A stretch of 64,000 bases of DNA from Microvirgula aerodenitrificans DSM 15089 (GCF_000620105.1 NZ_JHVK01000002.1:1-64000); one strand, 5' to 3'; counted from the stretch's first letter, positions 19,308 through 28,399 are shown. The notes: a model not told the origin generated them from the sequence alone. Numbers and translations: made by a program.

Positions 19308-20084
19308 CTACGCCGCTGCCCGCAATCGCATCCCGTCATAAGCAAGTTCCACCCCCGGCGGGCACAGCGCATTGGTTGCGTGGTATTCCAGTTCGTGGGT
19401 CATGTGGATCAGCACCGTACGCCGTGCGCCGATGCGTGCAGCGGCTTCCAGCGCCTGGTGGAAACCGAAGTGACTCGGATACGGCGCCATTTTCAGGCAG
19501 TCCAGCAACAGCAGGTCCAGTCCGTCCAGCAGGCCGTAGCTGTCGTCGGGAATGGTCGACACATCGGTCAGATAGGCGAAGCGGCCGACGCGCCAGCCGA
19601 GGATCGGCCAGCGGCCATGAATCAGTGGTACCGGCGTGACCTCGATGCCGGCAATCACGACCGGCACGCCGGCCTCGACCGTATTCGGCACCAGCACCGG
19701 CTTGTCCCAGAACGCGCCCGGCGGCAGCAGGCAGTAGCCGAAGCGCTCTTCGATATTGCGCATCATGAACGCATTCCCGTACAGCGGGATCGGCCCCTGC
19801 CGGACGTAGCAGAAGGCGCGCAGGTCGTCGATGCCGTTCAGGTGGTCGGCATGCGGGTGGGTGTACAGCACGGCATCGACATTGCTGATGCCTTCGCGCA
19901 GCGCCTGCTGGCGCAGGTCCGGCCCGGTATCGATCAGCAGCGTCTTGCCGCCCACCTGCAGCAGCGAGCTGGCGCGGGTGCGGTGATTGCGCGGGTCTGT
20001 CGAGCTGCAGGTGGCGCAATGGCAGCCGATCGCCGGCGTGCCCGAGCTCGATCCGCAGCCAAGAACGGTGACATCAATGTGCAT
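19308..20084 (-). CDS. MBL-fold metallo-hydrolase (PhnP/RNase Z-like)
   Basis: The 258-residue protein has the metallo-beta-lactamase HxHxDH motif (THPHADHLNGIDDLR, near residues 77-91) and a preceding IDTGPDLR motif. An N-terminal cysteine/histidine cluster (GCHCATCSS) is typical of the PhnP-like phosphodiesterase subgroup. In many proteobacteria this gene follows tatD, as here: the ATG at 20084 lies inside the tatD 3' end. Substrate is unknown. Members hydrolyse cyclic phosphates or act as nucleases. There is no phn context, so it should not be called PhnP. Confidence 0.88.
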   Translation of the reverse strand: MHIDVTVLGCGSSSGTPAIGCHCATCSSTDPRNHRTRASSLLQVGGKTLLIDTGPDLRQQALREGISNVDAVLYTHPHADHLNGIDDLRAFCYVRQGPIPLYGNAFMMRNIEERFGYCLLPPGAFWDKPVLVPNTVEAGVPVVIAGIEVTPVPLIHGRWPILGWRVGRFAYLTDVSTIPDDSYGLLDGLDLLLLDCLKMAPYPSHFGFHQALEAAARIGARRTVLIHMTHELEYHATNALCPPGVELAYDGMRLRAAA

Positions 20085-20850
20085 GCCGTGCCTTTGCAAA
20101 CAGGCGGTAGAAGTTCTCCGTGGTCGCCTCGGCCAGCGCTGCCAGCGTCATGCCCCGCAGCTCGGCAATGTGCTCGGCCACGTGGCGCACATAGGCCGGT
20201 TCGTTCTGCTTGCCGCGATACGGCACCGGCGCCAGATACGGCGAGTCGGTTTCCACCAGCAGCCGGTCGAGCGGGCATTTCTGCGCGACGTCCTTCACCT
20301 GCTGCGCATTCTTGAAAGTGACGATGCCGGAGAACGACAGGTAAAAGCCGAGGTCCAGCGCCTGACGGCCGATCTCCCAGTTTTCGGTAAAGCAGTGCAT
20401 GACGCCGCCCGGCTGGTCGGCGTGGGCTTCGCGCATCACGCGGACGGTATCCTCGGCCGACTCGCGGGTATGAATCACCAGCGGCACCCGGGCACGGGTG
20501 GCGGCACGGATATGTCGCCGGAAGCGTTCACGCTGCCATTCGAGATCGCCCTTGCACCAATGGTAGTCGAGGCCGGTCTCGCCGATACCGATGATTTTCG
20601 GGTGCGCGGCCTCGGCGACCAGAAAGTCCTCGTCCATGTCCGGCCCATCCTCGACATCGGGATGGACGCCGACCGTGGCCCAGAACATGTCGTGCTCCAG
20701 CGCCAGTGCCCGGACTGCCGGGTAATCGGGGACATTGACGGAGATCACCAGCGCCCGGTCGATGCCGTTGGCGAGCATATTGGCCTTGACCTCGTCGATG
20801 CGGCTGGCGAGGTCGGGAAAATTGATGTGGCAGTGCGAATCGATCAGCAT
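20074..20850 (-). CDS. tatD: TatD-family metal-dependent 3'-5' exonuclease / hydrolase
   Basis: The 258-residue TIM-barrel amidohydrolase starts with DSHCHINF, the first metal-binding HxH. Further conserved elements are GIGETGLDYHW, PLVIHTRE, GVMHCFTE and LVETDSPYLAP. TatD-type enzymes degrade DNA or remove modified ends. The ATG at 20850 was chosen because the open frame upstream has no family similarity. It is preceded by holB with a 50-bp gap. The pilZ gene often found between holB and tatD in other proteobacteria is absent. Confidence 0.94.
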   Translation of the reverse strand: MLIDSHCHINFPDLASRIDEVKANMLANGIDRALVISVNVPDYPAVRALALEHDMFWATVGVHPDVEDGPDMDEDFLVAEAAHPKIIGIGETGLDYHWCKGDLEWQRERFRRHIRAATRARVPLVIHTRESAEDTVRVMREAHADQPGGVMHCFTENWEIGRQALDLGFYLSFSGIVTFKNAQQVKDVAQKCPLDRLLVETDSPYLAPVPYRGKQNEPAYVRHVAEHIAELRGMTLAALAEATTENFYRLFAKARHAH

Positions 20851-20900
20851 GATGGCCTGCGCGGCGCCATTGGCCGCGTGATATTCGGTTTCAGGGAGGG

Positions 20901-21884
20901 TCAGCGCGTGCCGGCAAACAGTTGCTGATAATCGAACAGCAGCTTTTCCACCTGCAGGCGCACGTTCAGCGTGTGCTGCCCGTACGGTGCCAGCGCCACG
21001 ATCTCGTGGTCGAAGCGGGCAAAGCGCACGGCAGGCGCACGGTGCGACAGGCGCTCGATGGCCGCCGCATGGTCCGGATAATAGCGGACCGGCGACGCGG
21101 TGCCGGCGGCCAGCAGGTCGTGCAGCCATTTGCGCAGCCAGTCCAGCGGCTCGGCCAGTGCCAGTTTGGCGCGGTCCAGCTCGCCGGACAAGGTCAGGAT
21201 GGCCTGGGCATCGGGATGGGCCAGTACGGCGGCAAATTTCTCCCGCAGCGGTACCCGCGCCCCGTCGGTCAGCGCGAATGGCGCACCGCCGGCCCGGGCC
21301 AGCTCGATCTCCGGGTTGTCGACGCCGGCCGTTTCCAGCCATGCCAGCGCCACGTCGGCCGCCGGCGGGGTCAGCGGGAAAGCGCGGCAGCGGCTGAGTA
21401 TGGTCGGCAGCAGGCGGTGCGGACGGTGCGCCACCAGCACGAAGTGCACGCCTTCCGGCGGTTCTTCGAGGATTTTCAGCAGTGCGTTGGCCGAGGCCAG
21501 GTTCAGGGTTTCGGCCGGCTCGACCAGCACCACGCGCCGGCCGCCACGGTGGGCCGACAATTGCGCGAACTCGATGATGTCACGCACGGCTTCGACCTTG
21601 ATCAGCAGCAGCTTGCGCGTCGGCTTGTCGTCATCGCGTTCGTCGTCCGGAGCCAGCAGGCGGTAATCGGGGTGGTTGCCGGCCAAGAACCAGCGGCAGG
21701 CCTCGCACTGCCCGCACGCGGCGTGGTCGGCTGCCGGTGCCTCACACAGCAGCGACTGGGCGACAAAACGGGCGAAGCGATCCTTGCCGATGCCCTGCGC
21801 GCCGGTCAGCAGCAGGGCACCGGGCAGGCGGTCGAACTGCTGGGCAAGTCGTGCCCAGTCGGCTTGTTGCCACGGCAGCAGCAT
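20901..21884 (-). CDS. holB: DNA polymerase III subunit delta'
   Basis: The 327-residue clamp-loader subunit has the P-loop-like GAQGIGKDRFA near residue 32, the zinc module cysteines (a first Cys, then CGQCEAC) near residues 47-63, and the conserved region ANALLKILEEPPEG followed by LLPTILSRC. Delta' forms part of the AAA+ clamp loader that loads the beta sliding clamp. The ATG at 21884 overlaps the last base of tmk, the usual tmk-holB arrangement, so they are translationally coupled. Confidence 0.95.
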   Translation of the reverse strand: MLLPWQQADWARLAQQFDRLPGALLLTGAQGIGKDRFARFVAQSLLCEAPAADHAACGQCEACRWFLAGNHPDYRLLAPDDERDDDKPTRKLLLIKVEAVRDIIEFAQLSAHRGGRRVVLVEPAETLNLASANALLKILEEPPEGVHFVLVAHRPHRLLPTILSRCRAFPLTPPAADVALAWLETAGVDNPEIELARAGGAPFALTDGARVPLREKFAAVLAHPDAQAILTLSGELDRAKLALAEPLDWLRKWLHDLLAAGTASPVRYYPDHAAAIERLSHRAPAVRFARFDHEIVALAPYGQHTLNVRLQVEKLLFDYQQLFAGTR

Positions 21885-22507
21885 CAGCGTCGCTCCAGCA
21901 GGCGGCCAAGGTCGCGGGCCAGTTCGGCCTGCAGGGTTGCCACCGGCAGTTCGGCATCCAGCACGCGTATCCGTTCGATATCGGCCTCGGCCCGGCTCAG
22001 GTAGGCATTGCGCACCCGCTGGTGGAATGCCTCGCGCTCGCGCTCGAACCGGTCCAGTGTCCGCGTGGCCGACATTCGTGCCCGCGCCACGTCGGGCGAA
22101 ATGTCGAACAGGAAGGTCCGGTCCACCTTCAGGTCACGCTGCACCCAGCGCTCCAGTTCAGCGATCCGCTCGAACGGTACGCCCCGGCCACCGCCCTGAT
22201 AGGCGAACGTCGCGTCGGTAAAGCGGTCGGACAGCACCCAGCGACCGGCAGCCAGCGCCGGACGGATCACGCCATCGACATGCGCCTGGCGGGCGGCAAA
22301 CATCAGCAGCGTTTCGGTATCGAGCGAGATGTCCGACTTCACGTCCAGCAGCAGCGTGCGCAAGGCTTCACCCAGCGGCGTCCCGCCCGGCTCGCGGGTG
22401 ACGACGACGTCGATGCCGCGCGCGGTCAGCCAGTCGCGGATAAAGTCGACGTGGGTGGATTTGCCGGCACCGTCGATGCCTTCAAGAGTCAGAAAGAGTC
22501 CAGTCAC
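21884..22507 (-). CDS. tmk: Thymidylate kinase
   Basis: The 207-residue kinase converts dTMP to dTDP. The P-loop LEGIDGAGKST is near residue 8, the DR(F/Y) motif (DRFTDATFAYQGGGRG) near 93, and an arginine-rich LID region follows. The length is standard. It is preceded by mltG (36 bp) and overlaps holB by one base, giving the conserved mltG-tmk-holB order. Confidence 0.97.
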   Translation of the reverse strand: MTGLFLTLEGIDGAGKSTHVDFIRDWLTARGIDVVVTREPGGTPLGEALRTLLLDVKSDISLDTETLLMFAARQAHVDGVIRPALAAGRWVLSDRFTDATFAYQGGGRGVPFERIAELERWVQRDLKVDRTFLFDISPDVARARMSATRTLDRFEREREAFHQRVRNAYLSRAEADIERIRVLDAELPVATLQAELARDLGRLLERR

Positions 22508-22543
22508 TGCGATTCCGTTCCGGGCGCGGCCACGCGCCCAATG

Positions 22544-23551
22544 CTATTTCTTGCCGAGAATGTATTCATGCACGGCGCTGTTGTGCTCGTCCAGCGTTTC
22601 GGAGAAATGCGACGAGCCGTCGCCACGGGCGACGAAGTACAGCGCCTTGGTCGCCCCCGGGTTGGCCGCCGCTTCCAGGGCCGCCCGGCCCGGCAGGGCG
22701 ATCGGCGTCGGCGGCAGGCCGGCACGGGTATAGGTATTGTAGGGGGTGTCGGCACGCAGTTGCCGCCGGTTCAGCGGCCCGCGAAAGTCCGGGCTGACAC
22801 CGTACATGACGGCCGGGTCGGTCTGCAGGCGCATGCCGATGCGCAACCGGTTGATGAACACGCCGGCAATCTGCGGCCGGTCCTCGACATGGCCGGTCTC
22901 TTTCTCGACCAGGCTGGCCAGGATCAGCATCTCGTACGGTGACTGGTATGGCAGGTCACCGGCGCGGATCTGCCAGCTGCGTTCCAGTTCGGACTGCATC
23001 TTGTCATAGGCGCGCTTCAGCACGTCCAGGTCGCTGGCCCCCTTCAGGAAATAATAGGTGTCGGGGAAGAACAGCCCTTCGGCGTGGCTGCCGTCCGCGC
23101 CCAGCTTCTGCAGGATGCGTTTTTCCGACCAGCCGGCGGTGTCATGGCGCAGGGCCGGATGCTGCTGCAGCATGGCGCGGAACTGGCCGAAGGTGAAACC
23201 TTCGGGAATCGTCACCACGTACTCGCTCTTCTCGCCCTTGCGCAGTTTGGCCAGCCAGTCGAGCATCGACAGCGGCTTGATCATCCGGTAGTCGCCAGCC
23301 TTGATTTCACTAGCTGCGCCGCTGACCTTGGCCAGCAGCAGGAACAGCGTGCCGGAGCGCACGGCGCCGGCACGGTCCAGCGATGCCGCGACGGTGGACA
23401 GCGACTGGTTCGGCGCGACTTCGACCGTAACCGGCAACTGCGCCGGCCGGTACGGCGCGACGATCAGGCAGGCCAGCACGGCAACGGCAACGAGCGCCAG
23501 CAACACGAACGCACGCAGGCGGTGGCGGGACGCAGAAGGTTTCTTGGGCAT
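22544..23551 (-). CDS. mltG: Endolytic murein transglycosylase MltG
   Basis: The 335-residue YceG/MltG protein has one N-terminal membrane helix (about residues 12-28), a LysM-like beta domain and the catalytic YceG domain. The catalytic glutamate lies in LASLVEKETGHVEDRPQIAG, and QTDPAVMYG and YNTYTRAGLPPTPI are characteristic. It cuts nascent peptidoglycan strands at the inner membrane and sets glycan length. It is the first gene of the mltG-tmk-holB-tatD-MBL run on the minus strand. Confidence 0.95.
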   Translation of the reverse strand: MPKKPSASRHRLRAFVLLALVAVAVLACLIVAPYRPAQLPVTVEVAPNQSLSTVAASLDRAGAVRSGTLFLLLAKVSGAASEIKAGDYRMIKPLSMLDWLAKLRKGEKSEYVVTIPEGFTFGQFRAMLQQHPALRHDTAGWSEKRILQKLGADGSHAEGLFFPDTYYFLKGASDLDVLKRAYDKMQSELERSWQIRAGDLPYQSPYEMLILASLVEKETGHVEDRPQIAGVFINRLRIGMRLQTDPAVMYGVSPDFRGPLNRRQLRADTPYNTYTRAGLPPTPIALPGRAALEAAANPGATKALYFVARGDGSSHFSETLDEHNSAVHEYILGKK

Positions 23552-23611
23552 GGGGGAGAAGGCGCGGAAAAATCGTCAGATGATAACGGCGCACCGGGTG
23601 CACCGCGTAGC

Positions 23612-23645
23612 AAAAACGAAAAAAAGCCGCCTGATGGCGGCCTTT
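23612..23645 (-). terminator. Intrinsic terminator of the rpsF-rplI operon
   Basis: AAAGCCGCC (about 23623-23631) and GGCGGCCTTT (23637-23646) form the stem with a short loop. On the minus strand a T-rich tract follows. It lies about 20 bp after the rplI stop. Confidence 0.85.
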
Positions 23646-23666
23646 CTTGAATGGGAGCGAACGGAA

Positions 23667-24119
23667 TCAGGCTTCCGGGCTCACCACGATCTGGACTTCG
23701 ACCAGCACGTCGTGATGCAGCGCCACTTCGACGCTGTATTCACCGATGGCCTTCAGCGGGCCGTTCGGCAGACGCACTTCAGCCTTGACCACTTCGACGC
23801 CATGGCCGGCCTTGATCGCGTCAGCGATGTCGGCGTTGGTCACGGAACCGAACAGACGACCGTCAACGCCGGCCTTCTGCGAGATGGCGATCACGGCACC
23901 AGCCAGCTTCTCGGCGCGAACTTGCGCGTCGGCGAAGATCTCGGCCTGCTTCGCTTCCAGCTCGGCGCGGCGGACTTCGAATTCCTTCAGGTTGACTTCC
24001 GTCGCGCGCTTGGCCTTGCCTTGCGGGATCAGGAAGTTGCGGGCGTAGCCGTCCTTGACCTTGACGACGTCACCCAGTTGACCCAGGTTGGCCACTTTTT
24101 CCAGCAGAATGATTTGCAT
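23667..24119 (-). CDS. rplI: 50S ribosomal protein bL9
   Basis: The 150-residue protein is full-length bL9. It has the N-terminal RNA-binding domain ([19 protein letters not shown] and [13 protein letters not shown]), a long connecting helix and the C-terminal domain containing [14 protein letters not shown]. It is the last gene of the conserved rpsF-priB-rpsR-rplI operon and is followed by a terminator. Confidence 0.98.
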   Translation of the reverse strand: MQIILLEKVANLGQLGDVVKVKDGYARNFLIPQGKAKRATEVNLKEFEVRRAELEAKQAEIFADAQVRAEKLAGAVIAISQKAGVDGRLFGSVTNADIADAIKAGHGVEVVKAEVRLPNGPLKAIGEYSVEVALHHDVLVEVQIVVSPEA

Positions 24120-24137
24120 GATTTGGCGGCTCCCGAA

Positions 24138-24365
24138 TTAATGCTGGTCGGTGTACGGCATCAGAGCCAGGAAGCGAGCGCGCTTGATGGCGGTCGACAG
24201 TTGGCGCTGATAGCGGGCTTTGGTACCGGTGATGCGTGCCGGGATGATCTTGCCGTTTTCAGCAACAAAATCCTTCAGCAGATCAACAGCCTTGTAATCG
24301 ACGACCTTGATGCCTTCGGCAGTAAAGCGGCAGAACTTGCGACGCTTGAACAGTTGGCGTGCCAT
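24138..24365 (-). CDS. rpsR: 30S ribosomal protein bS18
   Basis: The 75-residue bS18 includes [24 protein letters not shown] and the conserved basic segment [20 protein letters not shown]. In the assembled 30S subunit it pairs with bS6, encoded two genes upstream. Spacing to priB is 2 bp, indicating translational coupling. Confidence 0.98.
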   Translation of the reverse strand: MARQLFKRRKFCRFTAEGIKVVDYKAVDLLKDFVAENGKIIPARITGTKARYQRQLSTAIKRARFLALMPYTDQH

Positions 24366-24367
24366 GT

Positions 24368-24667
24368 TTAAACCTTTATCAATTCAACGTGTTGCACATG
24401 CAGGACCAGGCGGGGATTGCGCAGGCTTTTCGCGGCGAGGAAACCGTCAACGCGGACGGTGTTTCCTTCAAGCTGCGGGGCCGTTTGCGGGGCTTCGGTT
24501 CCGACCATCTGCGCACTGATGACACAGTGCACGGCGCGTTCGAAACCACCGGCCTGCTGTTTCGATTCGTGTTCGAGCTCAAACGACAGAACCGGAATGC
24601 CGGCCGGGGTGTAGCGCACAGGTTCGACCCGGCGCGCAACGCCCTCAATCCTTACCTGATTTCGCAA
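24368..24667 (-). CDS. priB: Primosomal replication protein N (PriB)
   Basis: The 99-residue single OB-fold protein acts with PriA in replication restart. It has the PriB/SSB-like strand pattern ([20 protein letters not shown] followed by LSFELEHES). Its start is a TTG placed immediately after the rpsF stop: the junction reads TAATTG. No ATG in this frame fits the family N-terminus. Position between rpsF and rpsR is the standard location in beta- and gammaproteobacteria. Confidence 0.93.
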   Translation of the reverse strand: MRNQVRIEGVARRVEPVRYTPAGIPVLSFELEHESKQQAGGFERAVHCVISAQMVGTEAPQTAPQLEGNTVRVDGFLAAKSLRNPRLVLHVQHVELIKV

Positions 24668-25042
24668 TTAGGCGGCGGCGACTTCACCAGCATCCGATTG
24701 CGGGGCGAGCAGGTTTTTGGCCTTCTCTTCCTTCATCATCGGCGACGGTTCGGTCACGGCTTCATCCATCTTGACGGTCAGGTGACGCAGCACGGCGTCG
24801 TTGAACTTGAACGCGTGTTCGATTTCTTCCAGCGCTTCCTTGCCGCACTCGATGTTCATCAGAACATAGTGAGCCTTGTGGATCTTCTGGATCGGGTAAG
24901 CCAGTTGACGGCGGCCCCAGTCTTCCAGGCGGTGGATCAGACCTTGCTGGCCCAGAACCATGCCCTTGTAGCGTTCGATCATCGCCGGCACCTGCTCGCT
25001 TTGATCAGGATGCACGATGAATACGATTTCGTAATGACGCAT
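24668..25042 (-). CDS. rpsF: 30S ribosomal protein bS6
   Basis: The 124-residue bS6 begins [17 protein letters not shown] and contains the typical [22 protein letters not shown]. The tail after residue 100 is acidic/alanine-rich (ending AGEVAAA). It is the first gene of the ribosomal operon. The ATG at 25042 is preceded by AAAAGGAG, which sets the start. The open frame extends upstream without similarity. Confidence 0.98.
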   Translation of the reverse strand: MRHYEIVFIVHPDQSEQVPAMIERYKGMVLGQQGLIHRLEDWGRRQLAYPIQKIHKAHYVLMNIECGKEALEEIEHAFKFNDAVLRHLTVKMDEAVTEPSPMMKEEKAKNLLAPQSDAGEVAAA

Positions 25043-25154
25043 GTTGACTCCTTTTGGATGACAGCCTTCCGCCATGCGCTCGCGGGAAGGCAAGGGTTTA
25101 AAGGGGGAGGATTATACGGAGAACCGGGGGTGTTGACAAACCCGATTGCGCTGC

Positions 25155-25187
25155 AGAAAAGCGAAAGGCCGGCGTTTGCCGGCCTCT
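25155..25187 (-). terminator. Intrinsic terminator after the DUF2802 gene
   Basis: AGGCCGGC (about 25165-25172) pairs with GCCGGCCT (about 25177-25184). On the minus strand the stem is followed by TTTCGCTTTTC. It ends the flagellar minus-strand block before rpsF. Confidence 0.7.
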
Positions 25188-25220
25188 GCGGGGAGATCCC
25201 ACCATATGGGCTTGCTGCCG

Positions 25221-25604
25221 TCAGGAGTTTTCCTGTCGGTACAGTGACACGATCAGCTCGGCCTCGGCGCGGGTCAGGCCGCACTGCCTGGCGACTTCGG
25301 CCGCCAGTACGCCCCGGCGCACCAGTTCGATCGCCTGGTTGTAAGGCGAGCCACCGCCAGACCGGCCACGACCCATATTGTCCTCGACCGCTGCACGCCG
25401 CAGCGCCTGCAGCTCGGCGGACAGCTGCCGTACCTGCAGCCCGAGTTCCGCCAGTTGCGTCCGCACTGGCGCCAGCTCGTTGCGCGCATCGCGCAGCCGG
25501 CGCCGCCAGTCGCGCACCAGCGCGACCAGAACCAGTACACCCACCAGCGTCACGCTGGACAGGGCCAGCCACAACGTCGGCAGCGTGACCTGTGACGCTC
25601 CCAT
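25221..25604 (-). CDS. Single-pass membrane protein with C-terminal DUF2802-type HTH
   Basis: The 127-residue protein has one N-terminal membrane helix (about residues 8-30), then a coiled coil (RRRLRDARNELAPVRTQL through LQALRRAAVEDN). Its compact C-terminal segment resembles DUF2802 (YNQAIELVRRGVLAAEVARQCGLTRAEAELIVSLY) and reads like a helix-turn-helix. DUF2802 proteins are commonly encoded at the end of flagellar or motility operons, as here. The start at 25604 follows AGAGGGG, a good ribosome site. The function is unknown. Confidence 0.82.
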   Translation of the reverse strand: MGASQVTLPTLWLALSSVTLVGVLVLVALVRDWRRRLRDARNELAPVRTQLAELGLQVRQLSAELQALRRAAVEDNMGRGRSGGGSPYNQAIELVRRGVLAAEVARQCGLTRAEAELIVSLYRQENS

Positions 25605-25689
25605 GATCCCCTCTTCTTCCCAATGCCTGCGCATTGCAGTCTAGCCAGCGGTGGCGCATCCCGCCATGCCGGCGCGACGGGCGATCAGG

Positions 25690-26016
25690 TCAGCTGAAAT
25701 AGGCGCGGTTGATGCGCACCTGCTGACGGCCGCTGGACATCAGTCCATCGATTTCGACCTGGCGCAGCCGCATCAGCGTCTCCAGACGCTGGCTTTGCTG
25801 GTAGGCCTCGTTCAGTTGCTGGCGCAACGCTTCCGGCACCGGCACGGCAAGCTGCCAGGCAGCGACCAGTTCCGGCTCGATCTGGTCGCGCCGGGCGATG
25901 CAGTCGATCAGCGCGTCCCAGTCGCCGGCGTCGGCCAGCGCCAGGCTCTCGGCGGTCAGGCCGCAGTACGCATCCAGCCGGGCGGCCAGCGTGGGCTCAG
26001 ACGGCGATGCCACCAT
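25690..26016 (-). CDS. FliT-like flagellar export chaperone (tentative)
   Basis: The short helical protein of about 108 residues follows fliS, in the position and size of FliT, the chaperone for the filament cap FliD. Predicted helices include ARLDAYCGLTAESLALADAG, a WDALIDCIARRDQIEPELVA helix and a C-terminal RLETLMRLRQVEIDGLM helix, consistent with the FliT four-helix pattern. The start is uncertain. GTG/ATG codons at 26016, 26049 and 26088 are all in frame, and 26016 gives only a short overlap with fliS. The assignment rests on position more than sequence. Confidence 0.65.
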   Translation of the reverse strand: MVASPSEPTLAARLDAYCGLTAESLALADAGDWDALIDCIARRDQIEPELVAAWQLAVPVPEALRQQLNEAYQQSQRLETLMRLRQVEIDGLMSSGRQQVRINRAYFS

Positions 26017-26440
26017 TGCGGCCCCCGTTGCTCCCCTTGCTGCGGACATCGCGGCCGATGATTTCCCAGGCGCCGCGAATCTCGTCAAGCTGGCTGATGA
26101 CTTCGGTCAGCGCAGCCTGGTCATTGCTCAGGCCGGCATCCATCAGGCGCCGCTTCCAGTAGTCGTACAGCGAGGCCAGCTGGCTGGAAATCTGCCCACC
26201 GGCCTGGTGGTTCAGCGCCATGTTCAGGCTGCCGATAATGTCGGTCGCCTTGTTCAGTTGCTGGCTCTTGCGGGAGAAGTCCCCACTGGCAATGGACAGT
26301 GCCGCCTCGTGCAAGGAATCGATCGCCCCCCGGTACATCAGCTCGACCAGCTCGGCCGGATTGGCGCCCAGCACTTTCGCTTCCAGCGCGTCGGACTGAT
26401 ACGCCTTGACGAACTGCTGCATGTTTCTCGACACAGACAC
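25997..26440 (-). CDS. fliS: Flagellar export chaperone FliS
   Basis: The 147-residue FliS binds the disordered C-terminus of flagellin in the cytoplasm and prevents premature polymerisation. Typical elements are NMQQFVKAYQSDALEAKV, the LVELMYRGAIDSLHEA helix and the LNMALNHQAGGQISSQLASLYDYW region. I place the start at a GTG (26438-26440) because GGAAGGAAG stands right before it at correct spacing. The upstream in-frame ATG at 26485 lacks such a site. It lies between fliD and the fliT-like gene. Confidence 0.93.
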   Translation of the reverse strand: MSVSRNMQQFVKAYQSDALEAKVLGANPAELVELMYRGAIDSLHEAALSIASGDFSRKSQQLNKATDIIGSLNMALNHQAGGQISSQLASLYDYWKRRLMDAGLSNDQAALTEVISQLDEIRGAWEIIGRDVRSKGSNGGRNGGIAV

Positions 26441-26515
26441 GTTACTTCCTTCCGCTACGGCAATGCCGGCGGAAACCGCCGGCACGTCGCCGTCTAGATC
26501 AAAAACCGTATGCTA

Positions 26516-27844
26516 TCAGCTAATGCCCAGCATGCTCTTCATGTTGGCCAGAGACGACTGCATTTTGGTCAGCGAGGCATCCAGCGCGCCGTACTGCGCG
26601 CGCAGCCGCGCCTCGGTCTTCACCAGTTGCGCCGACATCAGCTCCTGCTTGCTGCTGTTCGCCTTCACGTTCGCATCGAGCGTGCTCTTGCGGTTGGTCA
26701 CCAGGCCCTTGTCCGGATCGGTCAGGGTATTGACCGTGCCGGTCACGCCTTCCGCATTGCTGGCAAACGCCGCCTTGACCCCGTCAGCATCCTTGGCCAG
26801 CGCCTTGGTGAAGTCGGTCTTGTTGAACACCAGGCTGCCGCCGACACCGAGCTTGATGCCGAGACTGGCCAGCGGCGAATAGTCCGCCGGGCCCGGAGCG
26901 GCATTGGTCTTGTCGGTCGGCGCGGACACAGCAGCGTACAACTGATCCTTGACCGAGCGCAGCAGACTGTCGTTGCCGAACGAACCGCTCTTCATCGATG
27001 TCAGTTGCGAGACGACGGCATTGTACGAGGTAACGAAATCGTCGACCTTCTTGGCGATCGCATCATCATCGCGCCCCACCGTCACCGATCCAATACCTTC
27101 TTTTTGCAGGGTGAAGGTCAGGCCGCCGATCACGCCCGAAACACTGTTGCTCTGACTGACGGCAGAGATGCCGTTGATGGTGAATTCGGCATTTTTCGGT
27201 GCCTTGGAGTCAGTCGCGTTCAATGCGGCACTGCCGCCGGTCAGCGAGGCAAAGCTGGTCGTCCCGATTACGCCGTCGATCGCGCCAGTCTTCTGACCGC
27301 TGATCACCAACCGTTGCTGGCCGGTCTTGTCGGTAATCGGCATTGCGGTCGCGCCGACACCGGCGCCATTGATTTTCGCCGCCAGCTCGGCCGGGGTCAG
27401 CTTGACCTCGCCGGTGCCGAGATTGACGGTCTTGCCATTGACAGTGATGGTCGCCGGGTTCGTGCCTGCGGCACCGAACGTCAGCTTGCCGTCGGTCATC
27501 CCCCCCAGGTCGTACACGTCGGCCTGCGCGCTGGCCATCTGCGTCGTCTGGATCGCATAGGTGCCGTTGCTCGCCGTACCGTCGGCCTTGACCGTGATTG
27601 CGGTCAGGTCACTGCTGGTTGCCGTGTTTGCATCGAGAAAATCGTAGCTGGACAGTTTCTGCGCAGCCGTCTTCAGGCTGGACAGTGCGGACGTCAGCTT
27701 GCCGATATCCGATACCTGCGTGTTGTACTTGCTTGCCTGCGTCTGCAGTTTGGTCAGCGGTTGCCGTTCAACCGACATCAGACCACTGACGATGCTTTCG
27801 ATATTCAGGCCGGAGCCCGCGCCGGCGGCGGTAATGGAAGCCAC
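26516..27844 (-). CDS. fliD: Flagellar filament capping protein FliD
   Basis: The 442-residue hook-associated protein 2 forms the pentameric cap that folds flagellin at the filament tip. The N-terminal part carries the conserved GLNIESIVSGLMSVERQPL pattern. The variable middle (about residues 90-290) is rich in Thr/Ala/Gly, and the C-terminus has coiled-coil sequence ending MQSSLANMKSMLGIS. It is followed by fliS after about 75 bp. The 120 bp upstream, before flaG, show no clear sigma-28 promoter. Confidence 0.95.
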   Translation of the reverse strand: MASITAAGAGSGLNIESIVSGLMSVERQPLTKLQTQASKYNTQVSDIGKLTSALSSLKTAAQKLSSYDFLDANTATSSDLTAITVKADGTASNGTYAIQTTQMASAQADVYDLGGMTDGKLTFGAAGTNPATITVNGKTVNLGTGEVKLTPAELAAKINGAGVGATAMPITDKTGQQRLVISGQKTGAIDGVIGTTSFASLTGGSAALNATDSKAPKNAEFTINGISAVSQSNSVSGVIGGLTFTLQKEGIGSVTVGRDDDAIAKKVDDFVTSYNAVVSQLTSMKSGSFGNDSLLRSVKDQLYAAVSAPTDKTNAAPGPADYSPLASLGIKLGVGGSLVFNKTDFTKALAKDADGVKAAFASNAEGVTGTVNTLTDPDKGLVTNRKSTLDANVKANSSKQELMSAQLVKTEARLRAQYGALDASLTKMQSSLANMKSMLGIS

Positions 27845-27964
27845 GTTATTTCCTCTCGACTAGCCGCATGTCGTGCGATATGAACCGGCCGGACCTCGCC
27901 GACCGGACAGCCCGACATACGATCGGACCCGGCACGCCTGCATGATGAATGATGATATCCCGGA

Positions 27965-28378
27965 TCAAGCCTTGTCCGAGAGCAGCAGCCCGCGCAGTTC
28001 GTCAAACACTTTGGCGAACTGGACGATCTGCTCATTGGGTATCTGGCGAATCACTTCATTGGTTTCGCGATTGACGACCTTGACCAGACGCATCTTGGTG
28101 TCTTCATCGACCGAGAACTCGAGATCGCTCTGCATGAGTTGCATGGTCTGATTGAACTGCTGGACCGACTTCTGCAGCGCATCCGGCTTCTGCTGGTCCT
28201 TGGCGCGAGCGGCATCGGCGTCATTGCGCAAACTCTCGGCACCATGAACAGGCGCAACGGCGGTGCTGGTCAGCACGGGCGTCGCGGGCGCATGGCCGGC
28301 AAACTGCGGCAATGTGGACGGTTGTCGCGCGTCTGCGACAGCCGGCTGTATGGGTGTTGCCGAGGGGTTGATCTGCAT
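27965..28378 (-). CDS. flaG: Flagellar protein FlaG
   Basis: The 137-residue protein has a disordered Pro/Ala-rich N-terminal half and the FlaG domain at the C-terminus (FSVDEDTKMRLVKVVNRETN and VIRQIPNEQIVQFAKVFDEL). FlaG influences filament length in polar flagellates and usually lies between fliC and fliD, as here. The start ATG at 28378 is preceded by AGGAGA. Confidence 0.92.
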   Translation of the reverse strand: MQINPSATPIQPAVADARQPSTLPQFAGHAPATPVLTSTAVAPVHGAESLRNDADAARAKDQQKPDALQKSVQQFNQTMQLMQSDLEFSVDEDTKMRLVKVVNRETNEVIRQIPNEQIVQFAKVFDELRGLLLSDKA

Positions 28379-28399
28379 GGATCTCTCCTGACGTCAATA

